Positions 1 to 8,642 of a stretch of 17,841 nucleotides of DNA are shown piece by piece (the first letter of the stretch is position 1; every line of letters starts with the position of its first letter). The DNA is from an uncultured Pirellulaceae bacterium (lineage in GTDB: Bacteria > Planctomycetota > Planctomycetia > Pirellulales > Pirellulaceae). The notes beneath the pieces were generated by a model that was given only the letters and a program-made list of their open reading frames with translations, was not told where the DNA came from and made no database searches. Location of the stretch: the NCBI GenBank assembly GCA_934278005.1, contig CAKQWG010000056.1, positions 1-17,841 of the forward strand, read 5' to 3'. A program made the position numbers and the translations under genes.

Positions 1-30
1 AGCTGGACGAGCTGGACGAGCTGGACGAGC
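1..30 (+). repeat. 9-bp in-frame tandem repeat (LDE)n
   Basis: The unit ctggacgag is present three times in succession from position 3 and encodes Leu-Asp-Glu each time. The run reaches the left edge, so the array may be longer. It lies in the linker before the TPR region of the partial gene. Confidence 0.85.
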
Positions 31-767
31 TAGCCAACCCCGTAGCGGACCCCGTAGCGGACCCCGCAGCGGCCAGTCAGTTGCTAGAGCGGGCCAACGA
101 ATTTCTGGGCCGAGAGCAGTATGCACAGGCGGCGGAAAAGGCAGCGGCCGCCGCACGGCTGGCAGGCGATGCTCCGCAACTGCTGCAGCTGGCCGCTGAG
201 GTGCTATTCCGTGCGGGCGCTGCACAGGAAAGCTTGCCGATTTTCAACCGCGTGGTCGCACTGCATCCCCAATCGGCGGCTTTCAACTGGCAACGCGGCA
301 TCGCGCTCAGCAGCTGTGGGCAGTTCGCCGCCGGTGCAGAGCAATTCGAAATGCACCACAGGGTCAATCCGGACGATGTAGAGAATTCAGCGTGGTACTT
401 CCTGTGCTTGGCTAAGTCGCAGGGAATTGAAACTGCGCGGAAGACGGTGATGCCCAGTCGGGGCGACGGGCGGCAGCCGATGATGAGCGTGTTGGAGATG
501 CTGCAACAAAAGATAGAACCCGCGCAAGTCCTACAGGCGGCGCGCGCTAACACGTCGCCGGGCCGGCAGCGCCAGCGAGCGGAATTCTATGCGGCCCTAT
601 ACGTCGGACTGTACTACGACGCCCTAGGGGACAGTCAGCCGGCGGCGGCTTATTTGAAGCAGAGTTTAGCGGCCGGTGATGTCGGTTACATGGTTGATGC
701 GGCGCGGGTCTATCTCAGCCAGCGGCTCACGGACGAGGTCAGCCCGCCAGCCCACCCGTCAAAGTAA
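3..767 (+). CDS. TPR-repeat protein, 5' end outside window (partial)
   Basis: The frame is open from the left edge, so the start lies upstream; the TTG at 81 is only an internal in-frame candidate. The 254 visible residues begin with short tandem repeats (LDE three times, then NPVA/DPVA/DPAA) and continue as a helical, Ala-rich region typical of tetratricopeptide repeats. One TPR-like unit reads QESLPIFNRVVALHPQS (about residues 76-92), followed by another around GQFAAGAEQFEMHHRVNPDD. Family knowledge: TPRs are protein-protein interaction scaffolds, and TPR proteins (TadD) occur in many Tad loci. This one precedes the cpaF-like gene by 139 bp on the same strand, so a role in Tad assembly is possible, but its sequence does not identify it as TadD. 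It also resembles the NlpI-like TPR proteins of planctomycetes. The TPR call is reasonably sure; the function is unknown. Confidence 0.7.
   Translation: MDELDELDELANPVADPVADPAAASQLLERANEFLGREQYAQAAEKAAAAARLAGDAPQLLQLAAEVLFRAGAAQESLPIFNRVVALHPQSAAFNWQRGIALSSCGQFAAGAEQFEMHHRVNPDDVENSAWYFLCLAKSQGIETARKTVMPSRGDGRQPMMSVLEMLQQKIEPAQVLQAARANTSPGRQRQRAEFYAALYVGLYYDALGDSQPAAAYLKQSLAAGDVGYMVDAARVYLSQRLTDEVSPPAHPSK
37..72 (+). repeat. 12-bp in-frame tandem repeat (x3)
   Basis: The unit accccgtagcgg occurs at 37-48 and 49-60, and with one substitution (accccgcagcgg) at 61-72. It encodes the flexible N/D-P-V/A-A tetrapeptide repeat that links the LDE array to the TPR region. Confidence 0.9.
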
Positions 768-906
768 GGCTTTCTAAGAATTCTTTCTGCAATCCGCGCA
801 ACCGCGCAATTTGTAATGTAGTGTTTCGCAGCAAGTTTTCCCAGCTGGGTAAATCTTGTTGGACTGGCACTACGTAGTACACAATTGCTCTGCAGGACTG
901 CATTTT
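768..906. other. Intergenic region before cpaF with three 10-bp palindromes
   Basis: This 139-bp gap contains three perfect 10-bp palindromes: aagaattctt (776-785), cccagctggg (840-849) and actacgtagt (869-878). A weak promoter-like pair may overlap the last one (ttggac at 859-864 and an A/T-rich cacaat about 15 nt later), but the spacing is poor. The palindromes could be operator half-sites or chance; no factor can be named from the sequence. Confidence 0.4.
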
Positions 907-2229
907 ATGAAGACTCTTAATCAGCCCACGCGTACGCCGGAACAAACCAAGGCAGACGAATTCGATCAGGTTAAACGCCGGATTCACAACAAACTGGTCG
1001 ACAAGCTGGACTTGAGCCGGATTGGCGACATGAAAGGCGAACAGCTCCGCCGCGAAATTCGCTTGGTCGTGGAACATTTGTGCGACGCCGAAAATACGCT
1101 GCTCAATCGCGGCGAGCGCGATCGCATTATCGAGGAAGTGCTCGACGAGACCTTTGGTCTAGGACCGCTCGAGCTGCTGTTGAAGGATTCGTCGATCAGC
1201 GACATCATGATCAACGGACCGAAGAACATCTTTGTTGAACGCAATGGCCGCCTGGAAAAGACTTCGGTCGAATTCCGCGACAACACCCACCTGATGCAGA
1301 TCATCGATCGCATCGTCTCCAAAGTGGGCCGACGTGTTGACGAGACATCTCCCATGGTCGACGCACGCTTGGAGGATGGATCGCGGGTCAATGCGATTAT
1401 TCCGCCGCTGGCACTCGATGGCGCCTGCGTCTCGATTCGTCGCTTTGGATCCAACCCACTTAAGCTGGAAGACTTGCTGAATTACAAAGCCTTAACACCC
1501 GAGATGGTGATGTTGCTGGAGGGCTGTATCAAAGCCCGCTTGAACATGATTATCTGCGGGGGTACTGGCTCTGGTAAAACCACACTACTCAATACGCTCA
1601 GCAGCTTTATCCCTAATGACCAGCGAATCGTGACGATCGAGGACGCCGCCGAACTGCAGTTGCAGCAGGATCACGTGGTGCGTTTAGAAACTCGACCACG
1701 CAACATCGAAGGCAATGGCGCGGTCACTGCGACCGACTTGGTAAAAAACGCTCTACGGATGCGTCCCGAGCGGATCATCATTGGCGAATGTCGCGGTGGT
1801 GAAACGCTGGACATGTTGCAAGCTATGAATACGGGTCACGACGGTTCGCTAACGACGATCCACGCCAATAATCCGCGTGACGGCGTGGCGCGACTCGAGA
1901 CGCTGGTCATGATGGCCGGGTATGACCTGCCTATCAAAGCGATTCGGCAGCAGTTGTCCAGCGCCGTTAACTTGATCATTCAAGCTAACCGCCTTCAGGG
2001 TGGGCCACGCCGCGTGACGCACATTACCGAGATCACTGGCATGGAGCAGGAAACAGTGGTCATGCAGGACATTTTTAAATTTGTGCAAGACGGTATCGAT
2101 CCTCAAGGTCGCGCGCATGGACACTTCGAGTGCACAGGTGTTCGCCCAAGCTTCATGCATCGCCTGGAATCGGCCGGAGTGCGTCTGCCCGCGAGCGCAT
2201 TTCGTCAACGCAGGATTATGGATGCATAG
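907..2229 (+). CDS. cpaF: CpaF/TadA-type secretion ATPase of the Tad pilus system
   Basis: Cytoplasmic hexameric ATPase of the GspE/VirB11 superfamily. In Tad (Flp pilus) systems it powers assembly through TadB and TadC at the inner membrane. The 440-residue product, of usual length for CpaF, has the full motif set. There is an N-terminal helical domain with the LGPLE and MINGP signatures (about 85-104), Walker [10 protein letters not shown] (218-226), an Asp box [10 protein letters not shown] (241-250), Walker [12 protein letters not shown] (289-299) and a His box ending TTIHA (316-320). I chose ATG 907. A TTG at 856 would add 17 residues that do not look like family sequence. There is no strong ribosome binding site at either. 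tadB follows after 46 bp and tadC after that, so this is probably one operon. No secretin, prepilin or TadZ gene lies in the window. Confidence 0.95.
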   Translation: MKTLNQPTRTPEQTKADEFDQVKRRIHNKLVDKLDLSRIGDMKGEQLRREIRLVVEHLCDAENTLLNRGERDRIIEEVLDETFGLGPLELLLKDSSISDIMINGPKNIFVERNGRLEKTSVEFRDNTHLMQIIDRIVSKVGRRVDETSPMVDARLEDGSRVNAIIPPLALDGACVSIRRFGSNPLKLEDLLNYKALTPEMVMLLEGCIKARLNMIICGGTGSGKTTLLNTLSSFIPNDQRIVTIEDAAELQLQQDHVVRLETRPRNIEGNGAVTATDLVKNALRMRPERIIIGECRGGETLDMLQAMNTGHDGSLTTIHANNPRDGVARLETLVMMAGYDLPIKAIRQQLSSAVNLIIQANRLQGGPRRVTHITEITGMEQETVVMQDIFKFVQDGIDPQGRAHGHFECTGVRPSFMHRLESAGVRLPASAFRQRRIMDA

Positions 2230-2275
2230 TCCGCCGCCCTGGGATCGAAATGCAAATTAACCCGAAGAGTCTAAC

Positions 2276-3238
2276 ATGCTTCCAATTGTAATTGTTATCG
2301 CCGTTGGGATCGGCGTCACTGCGCTGGTCGCCGGGGCGGCATTAGCCCTGCAACCGGCCGCCGACAACACGGCTGAGAGTCGCTTATTGTTGCTGACCAA
2401 TACCAAGCGAGGAGCCGGTGATCGCGAAGAGGCGAGCCTGCTGACCAGCAATTCTCTGGATGACACCAAGACGCGTGCCGACGAATTCCTGGCCCACTTT
2501 GGCAACATCGATCGCTTGATGGATCAGGCCAATGTGGAGCTCTCGGGGGCCAAATTCCTAACCATCTGTGTCAGCTGTGCTGCGGCCGGAGCGGTGGTTT
2601 GCCTGGTCACTCCAACCCCCAAATACCTGCTCCCCATTTTTGCAATTGCTACCGGCGTGCTGCCCCTGTTGTGGCTGTTGCAAAAACGCAAGAAACGCAT
2701 CAAACGCTTCAATGAACAACTTCCTGAAGCCCTAGAATTGCTCAGTCGATCGCTGCGCGCTGGACACTCATTGGCCGCCGGCTTTGGACTCATTGCCAGC
2801 GAAATGCAAGATCCAATCGGCAGTGAATTTGGACGCGCTTTTGAAGAACAAAATTTAGGTATTACGCTCGAGGAAGCTCTGGAAGGAATGACCGAACGCG
2901 TCCCCAATATGGACTTGCGCTTCTTTGCTACGGCGGTCATGTTGCAGCGGCAAACCGGCGGTGATTTAGCAGAAATTCTGGATAAGATCGGAACCCTGAT
3001 ACGAGATCGCTTCAAGCTGGCCGGCGCTATTCAGGCGCTCACCGGTGAGGGCCGACTGTCGGGAGTCGTATTGCTGGGCCTGCCGCCAACACTGTTTGTG
3101 GTCATGCTGTATCTGAACAACGACTACGCCATGGTGTTGATGCGAGATGAGACGGGACGCATGCTGATGGGTGCAGCCCTGGTCATGCAGTTCTTGGGCG
3201 CTTTGGTTATTCGTAAGATTATTAACATCAGGGTCTAA
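2276..3238 (+). CDS. tadB: TadB-type inner-membrane platform protein (GspF domain)
   Basis: Polytopic inner-membrane protein of the T2SS F family. In Tad systems TadB and TadC form the platform that couples the CpaF ATPase to pilin assembly. The 320-residue product starts with a membrane segment (about residues 2-26) followed by a cytoplasmic stretch. Two close hydrophobic segments come next (about 90-120), with a basic patch KRKKRIKRF after them. The GspF domain (about 130-265) carries LPEALELLSRSLRAGHSL and QTGGDLAEIL, both characteristic of TadB. Two further C-terminal membrane segments follow. The start is ATG 2276, preceded by a GAAGAG-like site. The gene ends 3 bp before the tadC start, implying co-translation. 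Specific TadB assignment over generic F family rests on order and length. Confidence 0.9.
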   Translation: MLPIVIVIAVGIGVTALVAGAALALQPAADNTAESRLLLLTNTKRGAGDREEASLLTSNSLDDTKTRADEFLAHFGNIDRLMDQANVELSGAKFLTICVSCAAAGAVVCLVTPTPKYLLPIFAIATGVLPLLWLLQKRKKRIKRFNEQLPEALELLSRSLRAGHSLAAGFGLIASEMQDPIGSEFGRAFEEQNLGITLEEALEGMTERVPNMDLRFFATAVMLQRQTGGDLAEILDKIGTLIRDRFKLAGAIQALTGEGRLSGVVLLGLPPTLFVVMLYLNNDYAMVLMRDETGRMLMGAALVMQFLGALVIRKIINIRV

Positions 3239-3241
3239 GTC

Positions 3242-4204
3242 ATGCTGCTCGCCTACATATCTAACGCAGTTATATTGCCGTTCGCGGTCTTCATAGCTAT
3301 CGGAGCCATTGCGTGGTTCGTACTGGGCTACATGTTTTCGCCTGAGGAGGATCGCGCCGAACAACGCTTAACCGAACTTAGCGATCCGCGGGCTCGGGCC
3401 AATCGTGGCAACAAAAAAGGGGAAGCCTTTCAACGCGTGCTTTCCAAGAGCGCACCGAAGCTGGCCAAGTCGCTCACCCCGACCAATGAAAAGGAGATGA
3501 GCAAGCTGCGACAGTCGCTGGTCGAAGCTGGCTTCCGCAGCGAGACGGCCCCGATCACGTATCTGGCCCTACGAGCCATTATCGCTCTAGTCTTCCTGGC
3601 CGTCGGCGGTGGCGGCTCGCTGCTGATCTACGGCTTCACCAGTGCCGCTGCGATTCGCACATTCATGATCGGTGCGGCCGGCTTTTACCTACCCATTTTG
3701 GTGCTCAATCACCTTTCGCGGCGCCGCAAAATGCAAATTTTCTATGGTCTGCCCGATGCCTTGGACCTGATGGTCGTGTGCGTGGAGGCTGGACTGGGCT
3801 TGGACCAAGCCATGCGCCGAGTGGCCACAGAGATGAAAAAGAGCTATCGCATTATCGCGGACGAATTTGGCATGTGCAATCTACACTTGCAAATGGGCCG
3901 CGCCCGCAATCAAGTCCTAAGCGACCTGGGCGCTCGGACCGGCGTGGACGACCTACGAGCCCTAGCCTCGATCTTAATTCAAGCCGACAAGTTCGGTTCG
4001 AGCGTGGCCACGGCACTGCGCGTTCAAAGCGATTCGATGCGCATCAGACGCCATCAAATCGCCGAAGAAAAGGCTGCTAAGACCGCTGTTAAACTGATCT
4101 TCCCACTGGTGCTATTTATTTTCCCAGGCATCTTCGTGGTGTTGGTCGGCCCGGCTGGTATCCAGATGGCCCGTGAGATGTTCCCAGCCATGAGCGGCAA
4201 TTAG
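3242..4204 (+). CDS. tadC: TadC-type inner-membrane platform protein (GspF domain)
   Basis: Partner of TadB in the Tad inner-membrane platform. The 320-residue product has an N-terminal membrane segment (about residues 5-30), a charged linker, and two hydrophobic segments (about 100-155). The GspF domain follows, with the TadC hallmarks LPDALDLMVVCVEAGLGLDQA, GVDDLRALASILIQADKFG and RIRRHQIAEEKAAK (about 165-285). A C-terminal membrane anchor closes it (about 285-310). It lies 3 bp after tadB, on the same strand and in the same order as canonical tadABC. It ends 29 bp before the convergent sulfatase gene, so the two transcripts must terminate in or read across a very short gap. The only structure I see there is a weak 6-bp inverted repeat (caaccg/cggttg, 4211-4245) reaching into the sulfatase end. 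Confidence 0.92.
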   Translation: MLLAYISNAVILPFAVFIAIGAIAWFVLGYMFSPEEDRAEQRLTELSDPRARANRGNKKGEAFQRVLSKSAPKLAKSLTPTNEKEMSKLRQSLVEAGFRSETAPITYLALRAIIALVFLAVGGGGSLLIYGFTSAAAIRTFMIGAAGFYLPILVLNHLSRRRKMQIFYGLPDALDLMVVCVEAGLGLDQAMRRVATEMKKSYRIIADEFGMCNLHLQMGRARNQVLSDLGARTGVDDLRALASILIQADKFGSSVATALRVQSDSMRIRRHQIAEEKAAKTAVKLIFPLVLFIFPGIFVVLVGPAGIQMAREMFPAMSGN

Positions 4205-4233
4205 CCGCAGCAACCGTGCCCAGGGACCAGTCT

Positions 4234-5736
4234 TCAGCGCGGTTGAGCTGGGTAGCGTGCATCGAGCAGTCGTTCTAGCTCAGCGCACACCTGTGGCCAG
4301 CGGTCGGCTACGTTCAGTGTCTCTCCGGCCGATGCCTGATGGTCATACAGCTCGCGATGGCCATTGCGATGAACGATCAAGCGATACCGCTCAGAGCGCA
4401 AACTGCGAGCCTGCTTGAAATAAGATACTGCGACGCGATCTGCGATCAATTCAGCGGACCCGGCATCGCCATGCAGTAGACCGGCCAAAGACCTGCCCTG
4501 AACGAATTCGGGATGGGGCACTGCTGCCAATTCGCACAACGTCGGGAAGATGTCGATAGTTTCGACAATCGCGTCGATTTTGCGGGCCGCTCGACTGCCA
4601 GTGCCTGGAGCGGAGATGAGCAACGGGGCCTGAAGCGACTCATCAAACAGCGTATGCTTGCCCCAAACGGCATGCTCTCCCAAGTGCCAGCCGTGGTCAC
4701 CCCACAGTACTACAATCGTATTGTCCCTGGCTCCTACCGCTGCGAGCCGTTCCAGGATGCGGCCGACCTGCGCGTCGGCGTACGACACACATGCCGCGTA
4801 GTGCTTGCGAACTTCGTCTGCGAACTGTGCATCCCGGTTCGGATCGCGATCCCAGCGATGGTATCTCATGAACTCACCCGAATTGTGCCAAGTGCTCTGG
4901 CCGGACGGCTTGTGGGGATGCGCGATGGGCGGCAGTACTGCGTGCAGATAGGGCTGCATGTACTGGGCGGGTGCACCAAAAGGCAGGTGAGGTCGTAGCA
5001 GTCCCACCGCTAGAAAAAACGGGGATGATCCATCGGCTGCTAATGTTTCGATCTGCCGCAGAGCTTCTTCAGTGGTCAGGCCGTCGGGATAAATACTGTC
5101 ATCGCCTGCGACCGACTGAAAGACGTCCATGGCCTCCGCCTGCTCGCGCATCTGGCCATGGGCCAAGCCATGCATGAAGCCACGCGGGTGCTGCCACGGT
5201 CCCGACGGACAGATGTGCGCGTCCCACGCACCAGGCATCTCCGGCTGCGCGCTATCATCCCAGTCTGCTCCGCCCAAACCGCCCGGGTGATGGGAAACTT
5301 TACCAACCGAAACAGCGCGATAACCATGTTGCCGAAACCACTGCGGCATGCTTGGCGGAAGTTCTTCACCGGCGGCTAGGCGTGCAGCTCTCTGGAACAA
5401 CGCCTCGTTGGAGTCTCCGCCATAACGGCCGGTTAGCATCGCATAGCGCGAAGCCCCGCAAGTAGGTGCTTGCACATAGTGCCGCATGAACATCCCGCTC
5501 TGTTTGGCCAAGCCATCGATGTTCGGCGAGCGAATGTAGTCGACGCCGTAACAGTTCAATTCTGGGCGTAGATCATCAACGCACAACAACAGCACATTGG
5601 GGCGCTCGGCCGCGTCAGCCCGCTGCGGTAACGCGCCCAGGGCAGAGCATAGGACAATGCTCAGGACGATGCGCAAGCGCGCTGCGAAACCAAGCAGTGG
5701 TAGCAGGCCATTGAGTTTCCGTGAGAACGTAATCAA
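4234..5736 (-). CDS. Secreted sulfatase, iduronate-2-sulfatase-like, with a CGASR active-site motif
   Basis: Alkaline-phosphatase-superfamily hydrolase that probably removes sulfate esters from a polysaccharide outside the cytoplasm; the substrate cannot be told. A hydrophobic signal segment ending around ADA-AE (about residues 12-43) supports export. Metal ligands are D54/D55 (VDDLRPE). The sulfatase core is C93-G-A-S-R97, where Cys 93 would be converted to formylglycine. Other conserved sites are K146, H250 (RPHLPFG), D347/H348 in [11 protein letters not shown], and K360 in [10 protein letters not shown], the pattern of the IDS group. The core has Ala rather than Pro at its third position. 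The predicted start is TTG 5736, whose last bases overlap the TGA of the upstream EEP-family gene, which suggests translational coupling. At 500 residues it is of normal length. Confidence 0.93.
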   Translation of the reverse strand: MITFSRKLNGLLPLLGFAARLRIVLSIVLCSALGALPQRADAAERPNVLLLCVDDLRPELNCYGVDYIRSPNIDGLAKQSGMFMRHYVQAPTCGASRYAMLTGRYGGDSNEALFQRAARLAAGEELPPSMPQWFRQHGYRAVSVGKVSHHPGGLGGADWDDSAQPEMPGAWDAHICPSGPWQHPRGFMHGLAHGQMREQAEAMDVFQSVAGDDSIYPDGLTTEEALRQIETLAADGSSPFFLAVGLLRPHLPFGAPAQYMQPYLHAVLPPIAHPHKPSGQSTWHNSGEFMRYHRWDRDPNRDAQFADEVRKHYAACVSYADAQVGRILERLAAVGARDNTIVVLWGDHGWHLGEHAVWGKHTLFDESLQAPLLISAPGTGSRAARKIDAIVETIDIFPTLCELAAVPHPEFVQGRSLAGLLHGDAGSAELIADRVAVSYFKQARSLRSERYRLIVHRNGHRELYDHQASAGETLNVADRWPQVCAELERLLDARYPAQPR

Positions 5737-6578
5737 TCGGCTGCCCCACGCAAAACTTCCAAGACAGACAGCACGCCGCGATGATCCGAAGCAACGGCTT
5801 CGTCGAGTACACGCGTTTCGACTTCGCGCAGCTGGATACCGCTGCTGGGCGTTGCCGACCCGACCAAGATATAGTCGATTTTGCGAGTGGGTTTGCCGAC
5901 GGGGATCGTGAATCCATCTTGGCCGGCAGGCAGCGTCCAGTGCTTGAGCAGAACCTCCAGCGGTGGGCTATCTGGGCTAGCGTTCAAATCACCGGTCAGA
6001 CAAAGCGGATACTTGGAATCAACCGCAAAGGTTTGATTGATAAACTTGGCCGACTCCACTCGCTGGGCGGGATCTTGCCGATGGTCTAAATGCGTCGCCA
6101 GAAACTTCAGCTGGCCACCTTGCGGCAGCTCCACGTCGACTTCCAACACCCCACGCTGCTCACCGCCACCGGTATTAGGGAGCGCATGATTTTTGTGCGC
6201 CACGATGGGGAACCGCGAGAGCACTGCGTTGCCGTATTTTCCACCCTCCAGATCGATATTTGCGCCAAAGGCAACGTGCATTTTTAACAGTTTGGCAAAC
6301 TCTTGGGGCTGATCAACGCTGCCGCTGCGAGTCACGTTTTGGTCCACTTCTTGTAGCGACACCAAGTCCGCTCCCGTCTCTCGAATCACCGCTGCAATGC
6401 GTTCTAGGTCCAGACGACCATCTATACCTTCGCCGTGATGGATGTTGTAGGACACAACGGTGATGCGTTGCGGCCCCTTTGTAGAGGCAGTCTCCGGCGA
6501 CTGCGCATAAGTTGCAGGTCCAAAGGCCACAGCCGTGATCAGCACAGCGGTCAACCACACCGAAATCCTACGTTTCAT
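5733..6578 (-). CDS. Secreted endonuclease/exonuclease/phosphatase (EEP) family hydrolase
   Basis: Member of the Mg2+-dependent EEP superfamily (DNase I, sphingomyelinase and inositol phosphatase fold). The substrate is a phosphodiester or phosphomonoester that the sequence does not specify. The 281-residue product has a signal peptide (residues 1-25, ending TYAQ) and then the complete catalytic set: N45 in [10 protein letters not shown]77 in LQEVD, H163 in THLDH, D197 and N199 in [11 protein letters not shown]235 in IDYIL, and D265-H266 in SDHRG. I chose ATG 6578 because a GGAG site lies 8 nt upstream and the signal peptide starts there; the frame is open further upstream but that part does not look coding. 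It lies 53 bp downstream of the nfeD-like gene and overlaps the sulfatase start. Export makes a role in extracellular lipid or nucleic-acid breakdown more likely than DNA repair. Confidence 0.9.
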   Translation of the reverse strand: MKRRISVWLTAVLITAVAFGPATYAQSPETASTKGPQRITVVSYNIHHGEGIDGRLDLERIAAVIRETGADLVSLQEVDQNVTRSGSVDQPQEFAKLLKMHVAFGANIDLEGGKYGNAVLSRFPIVAHKNHALPNTGGGEQRGVLEVDVELPQGGQLKFLATHLDHRQDPAQRVESAKFINQTFAVDSKYPLCLTGDLNASPDSPPLEVLLKHWTLPAGQDGFTIPVGKPTRKIDYILVGSATPSSGIQLREVETRVLDEAVASDHRGVLSVLEVLRGAAD

Positions 6579-6586
6579 GTTGTATG

Positions 6587-6590
6587 CTCC
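6587..6590 (-). promoter_or_regulatory. Ribosome binding site deciding the EEP gene start
   Basis: GGAG on the minus strand, 8 nt before ATG 6578. It supports the shorter, signal-peptide-containing form over the longer open frame. Confidence 0.6.
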
Positions 6591-6631
6591 AAAGCAAGAG
6601 AGTTTTGATGGTTCTAGTATAGCGTCGCTGG

Positions 6632-8455
6632 CTAAGCTCGCCGGACGATAATGCGATTGCCTTCGATGCGCAAGATCTCGATTGGGCTTCCGGCTTCGAT
6701 ATAGTCGCCCTCGGTGATCACATCCAGCAGATGATCCTGCCACTTGACCTTGCCCGCTGGGCGCAGGTCGGATTCGGCAATGGCCGTCGTGCCCAGCGGT
6801 GGTCGGGGCGCAGCCGAAGCCGTAGCGCCCAACAGGCTGCTGGCGGGGACGCTGGAAGCGCTTGGCATGTCAGCCTCCGGCGCGTTTAGGCGAAAGCGAT
6901 TCAAACCTGGGATCGAGTCCAGCAGCACGATCTGGCCAACCAACAGGACTAACACACCAAACACAGACCCCAATACGATCAACAGGTTGACTCGTAACTG
7001 GCCCCAGTCGGCCGCGTCTTGAGGCACAACAAAATCCTGGCCGGCCATGACCAGCGATAGAACCACGAGGACCAAACCCGTAATGCCAAACACGCCGAAG
7101 CCTGGCAACACAAACAGCTCGCAGGCCAGACAGACGATGCCGAGCACGAACAGCAGCACTTCCAGCCAGCCCGAGGTGCCGCCCAGAGCGTGGCTCCAGA
7201 AAAAGATGCCAAAGCAAAACATCGCTCCCAACCCAGCCACGCTGATCCCGGGTGCGGCCAATTCCAAATAGAGTCCGACGAGGCCAAGTATCAATAGCAG
7301 GCCGGTGATCCATGGTCGGTTGAGCGTGTACACAATTTTATCAACCCACTGCAAACGCGTCGTTACCAACGAGTCGATCGACATCTGCGCCAGCAAGTCG
7401 GCCTGCGAGGCAAACACCCCTTCGCACAAATCAAGTTGCAGAGCGCGCGCGGCGCCGAGCGTTAGAAATCGATTCTGGCCCGCCTCGGGAACCGCCGCGC
7501 CCAACTCATACTTATCCGCCAGATCTCCTTGATTGAATTCCTTCTCCGATAAGTAGACCTGTTTTCCAGTCGCTAATTCCGTAGCCTGATAAACGACCGC
7601 CGTGCGATCCGCCATGGCTTCCGCCAATGCCGCAGGTCGCCCCTGACTAATGGCCACCTCGCGAAGTGCGCCGACCAAATAGCTGACAATTTTCTCTTCC
7701 GCGTGCTCGAATGCGCCATCCAGCCGCAAGCGAATCGGCCCCGCATCGCCGATCAAGGCGCCGGACTGCATGTAGATACGGTCGCACCCCAAAGCGATGA
7801 TGGCCCCACCGCTGATCGCTTCCTCAGGAATATACGCCACAGTCGTAGCCCAGTCGATTCCGCTCAGCCGCCGCGCCAACTGCAACGACTGCTCGAGATC
7901 ACCACCGGGGCTGGTCAGCCGCAGGATAATCAAGTCGACCCCTTGCCGTTTAGCTAGGTCGAGTCGCTGATTCAAATACCAATGAAAGCGGCCAAAGATC
8001 GGCCCTTCCACTTCGATCAGCATAGCGTTGGAGAATTTTTTGCGCAGGACCGCATCGCCCTCGAACACTCCATCTACCGCAATGCGGGGCAGCGCCTGTT
8101 CTGCGCCCGGAGCATCCTGCGCCCCCGCCGCGCCTTCGACACGCTGTGCGTCTAGGCCCTGGGCTTGATCTTGATTTTGATCCAGCGCGGGCTCCTCTGG
8201 AAGTCGCTCAGCTATCGGCCGATCAACCTGCTCTTGGGTCTGTTCTTCAGCCGGCTGTTGGTCAACCTGCTGTGGTGGGGCAGGGGAGGGAGGCCTTTCA
8301 AAAATGTCTTGCGAGCGAGCCGAAGATTGTGCGAGCGCGACGGATAGCCACGCGCCCAGACAGAGCAGAAGCGTGGCCATGCGCAGCCAAGACTGACTCT
8401 GTCGAGCCGTCGCGCAGGACTCCGTTTCCAAGGCCGGAATTAAAGGGTAGAACAT
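6632..8455 (-). CDS. nfeD: NfeD-family membrane-bound ClpP-class serine protease
   Basis: Long-form NfeD: a periplasmic ClpP-like protease domain, membrane helices and a C-terminal OB-fold. Family knowledge: such proteins pair with flotillin/stomatin proteins in membrane microdomain or quality-control roles. The 607-residue product has a signal segment (about 26-42) and a Q/E/P-rich linker (about 50-120). The protease domain has LTSPGGDL (180-187) and AISGGAIIALGCDRIYM (213-229), with S215 as probable nucleophile. K255 lies 40 residues on, the spacing known for the Ser-Lys dyad of this family. Membrane helices span about 382-420 and 431-512, and the OB-fold covers about 560-607. ATG 8455 is preferred over ATG 8380 because it supplies basic residues before the signal segment; neither has a clear ribosome binding site. 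The probable partner floA is about 2.4 kb away on the other strand. Confidence 0.92.
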   Translation of the reverse strand: MFYPLIPALETESCATARQSQSWLRMATLLLCLGAWLSVALAQSSARSQDIFERPPSPAPPQQVDQQPAEEQTQEQVDRPIAERLPEEPALDQNQDQAQGLDAQRVEGAAGAQDAPGAEQALPRIAVDGVFEGDAVLRKKFSNAMLIEVEGPIFGRFHWYLNQRLDLAKRQGVDLIILRLTSPGGDLEQSLQLARRLSGIDWATTVAYIPEEAISGGAIIALGCDRIYMQSGALIGDAGPIRLRLDGAFEHAEEKIVSYLVGALREVAISQGRPAALAEAMADRTAVVYQATELATGKQVYLSEKEFNQGDLADKYELGAAVPEAGQNRFLTLGAARALQLDLCEGVFASQADLLAQMSIDSLVTTRLQWVDKIVYTLNRPWITGLLLILGLVGLYLELAAPGISVAGLGAMFCFGIFFWSHALGGTSGWLEVLLFVLGIVCLACELFVLPGFGVFGITGLVLVVLSLVMAGQDFVVPQDAADWGQLRVNLLIVLGSVFGVLVLLVGQIVLLDSIPGLNRFRLNAPEADMPSASSVPASSLLGATASAAPRPPLGTTAIAESDLRPAGKVKWQDHLLDVITEGDYIEAGSPIEILRIEGNRIIVRRA

Positions 8456-8642
8456 CGATCGAAATCCGCGGGATGAGCGAGGTTAAAGCGAACGGTATCG
8501 CATTGAGTACCAGTGCTAATTGTAACCGAATGCATTGAGGCGAGGATTCAGCATACCCCTCGGGGTTCCACCACACCCACGTGGCCATCGACTAGAATGG
8601 CTGGCGCCTATTATATCGATCGTCACTTATTCCGAGGCCGCA
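8456..8642. other. Divergent intergenic region between nfeD and the sialidase gene
   Basis: This 187-bp gap must contain the start signals of both divergent genes. A short GC-rich hairpin (acccc-tc-ggggt, near 8556-8567) and the 8-bp palindrome ccacgtgg (near 8578) are visible. No convincing -10/-35 pair was recognised on either strand. The frame of the sialidase gene is open through part of this gap, but the residues do not resemble a signal peptide. Confidence 0.35.

Noticed and set aside
856..906. TTG 856 as the start of cpaF
   Set aside because: The extra 17 residues do not resemble CpaF N-termini and overlap the palindrome at 869-878; ATG 907 is the better start, though no strong ribosome binding site decides it.
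6744..7271. Plus-strand frames opposite the membrane helices of nfeD
   Set aside because: Ser/Thr/Pro/Asn-rich mirror of hydrophobic codons; typical antisense shadows.
8146..8538. 130-codon plus-strand frame opposite the start of nfeD
   Set aside because: It lies antisense to the Q/E/P-rich linker and signal region of a well-supported gene and has no domain resemblance.
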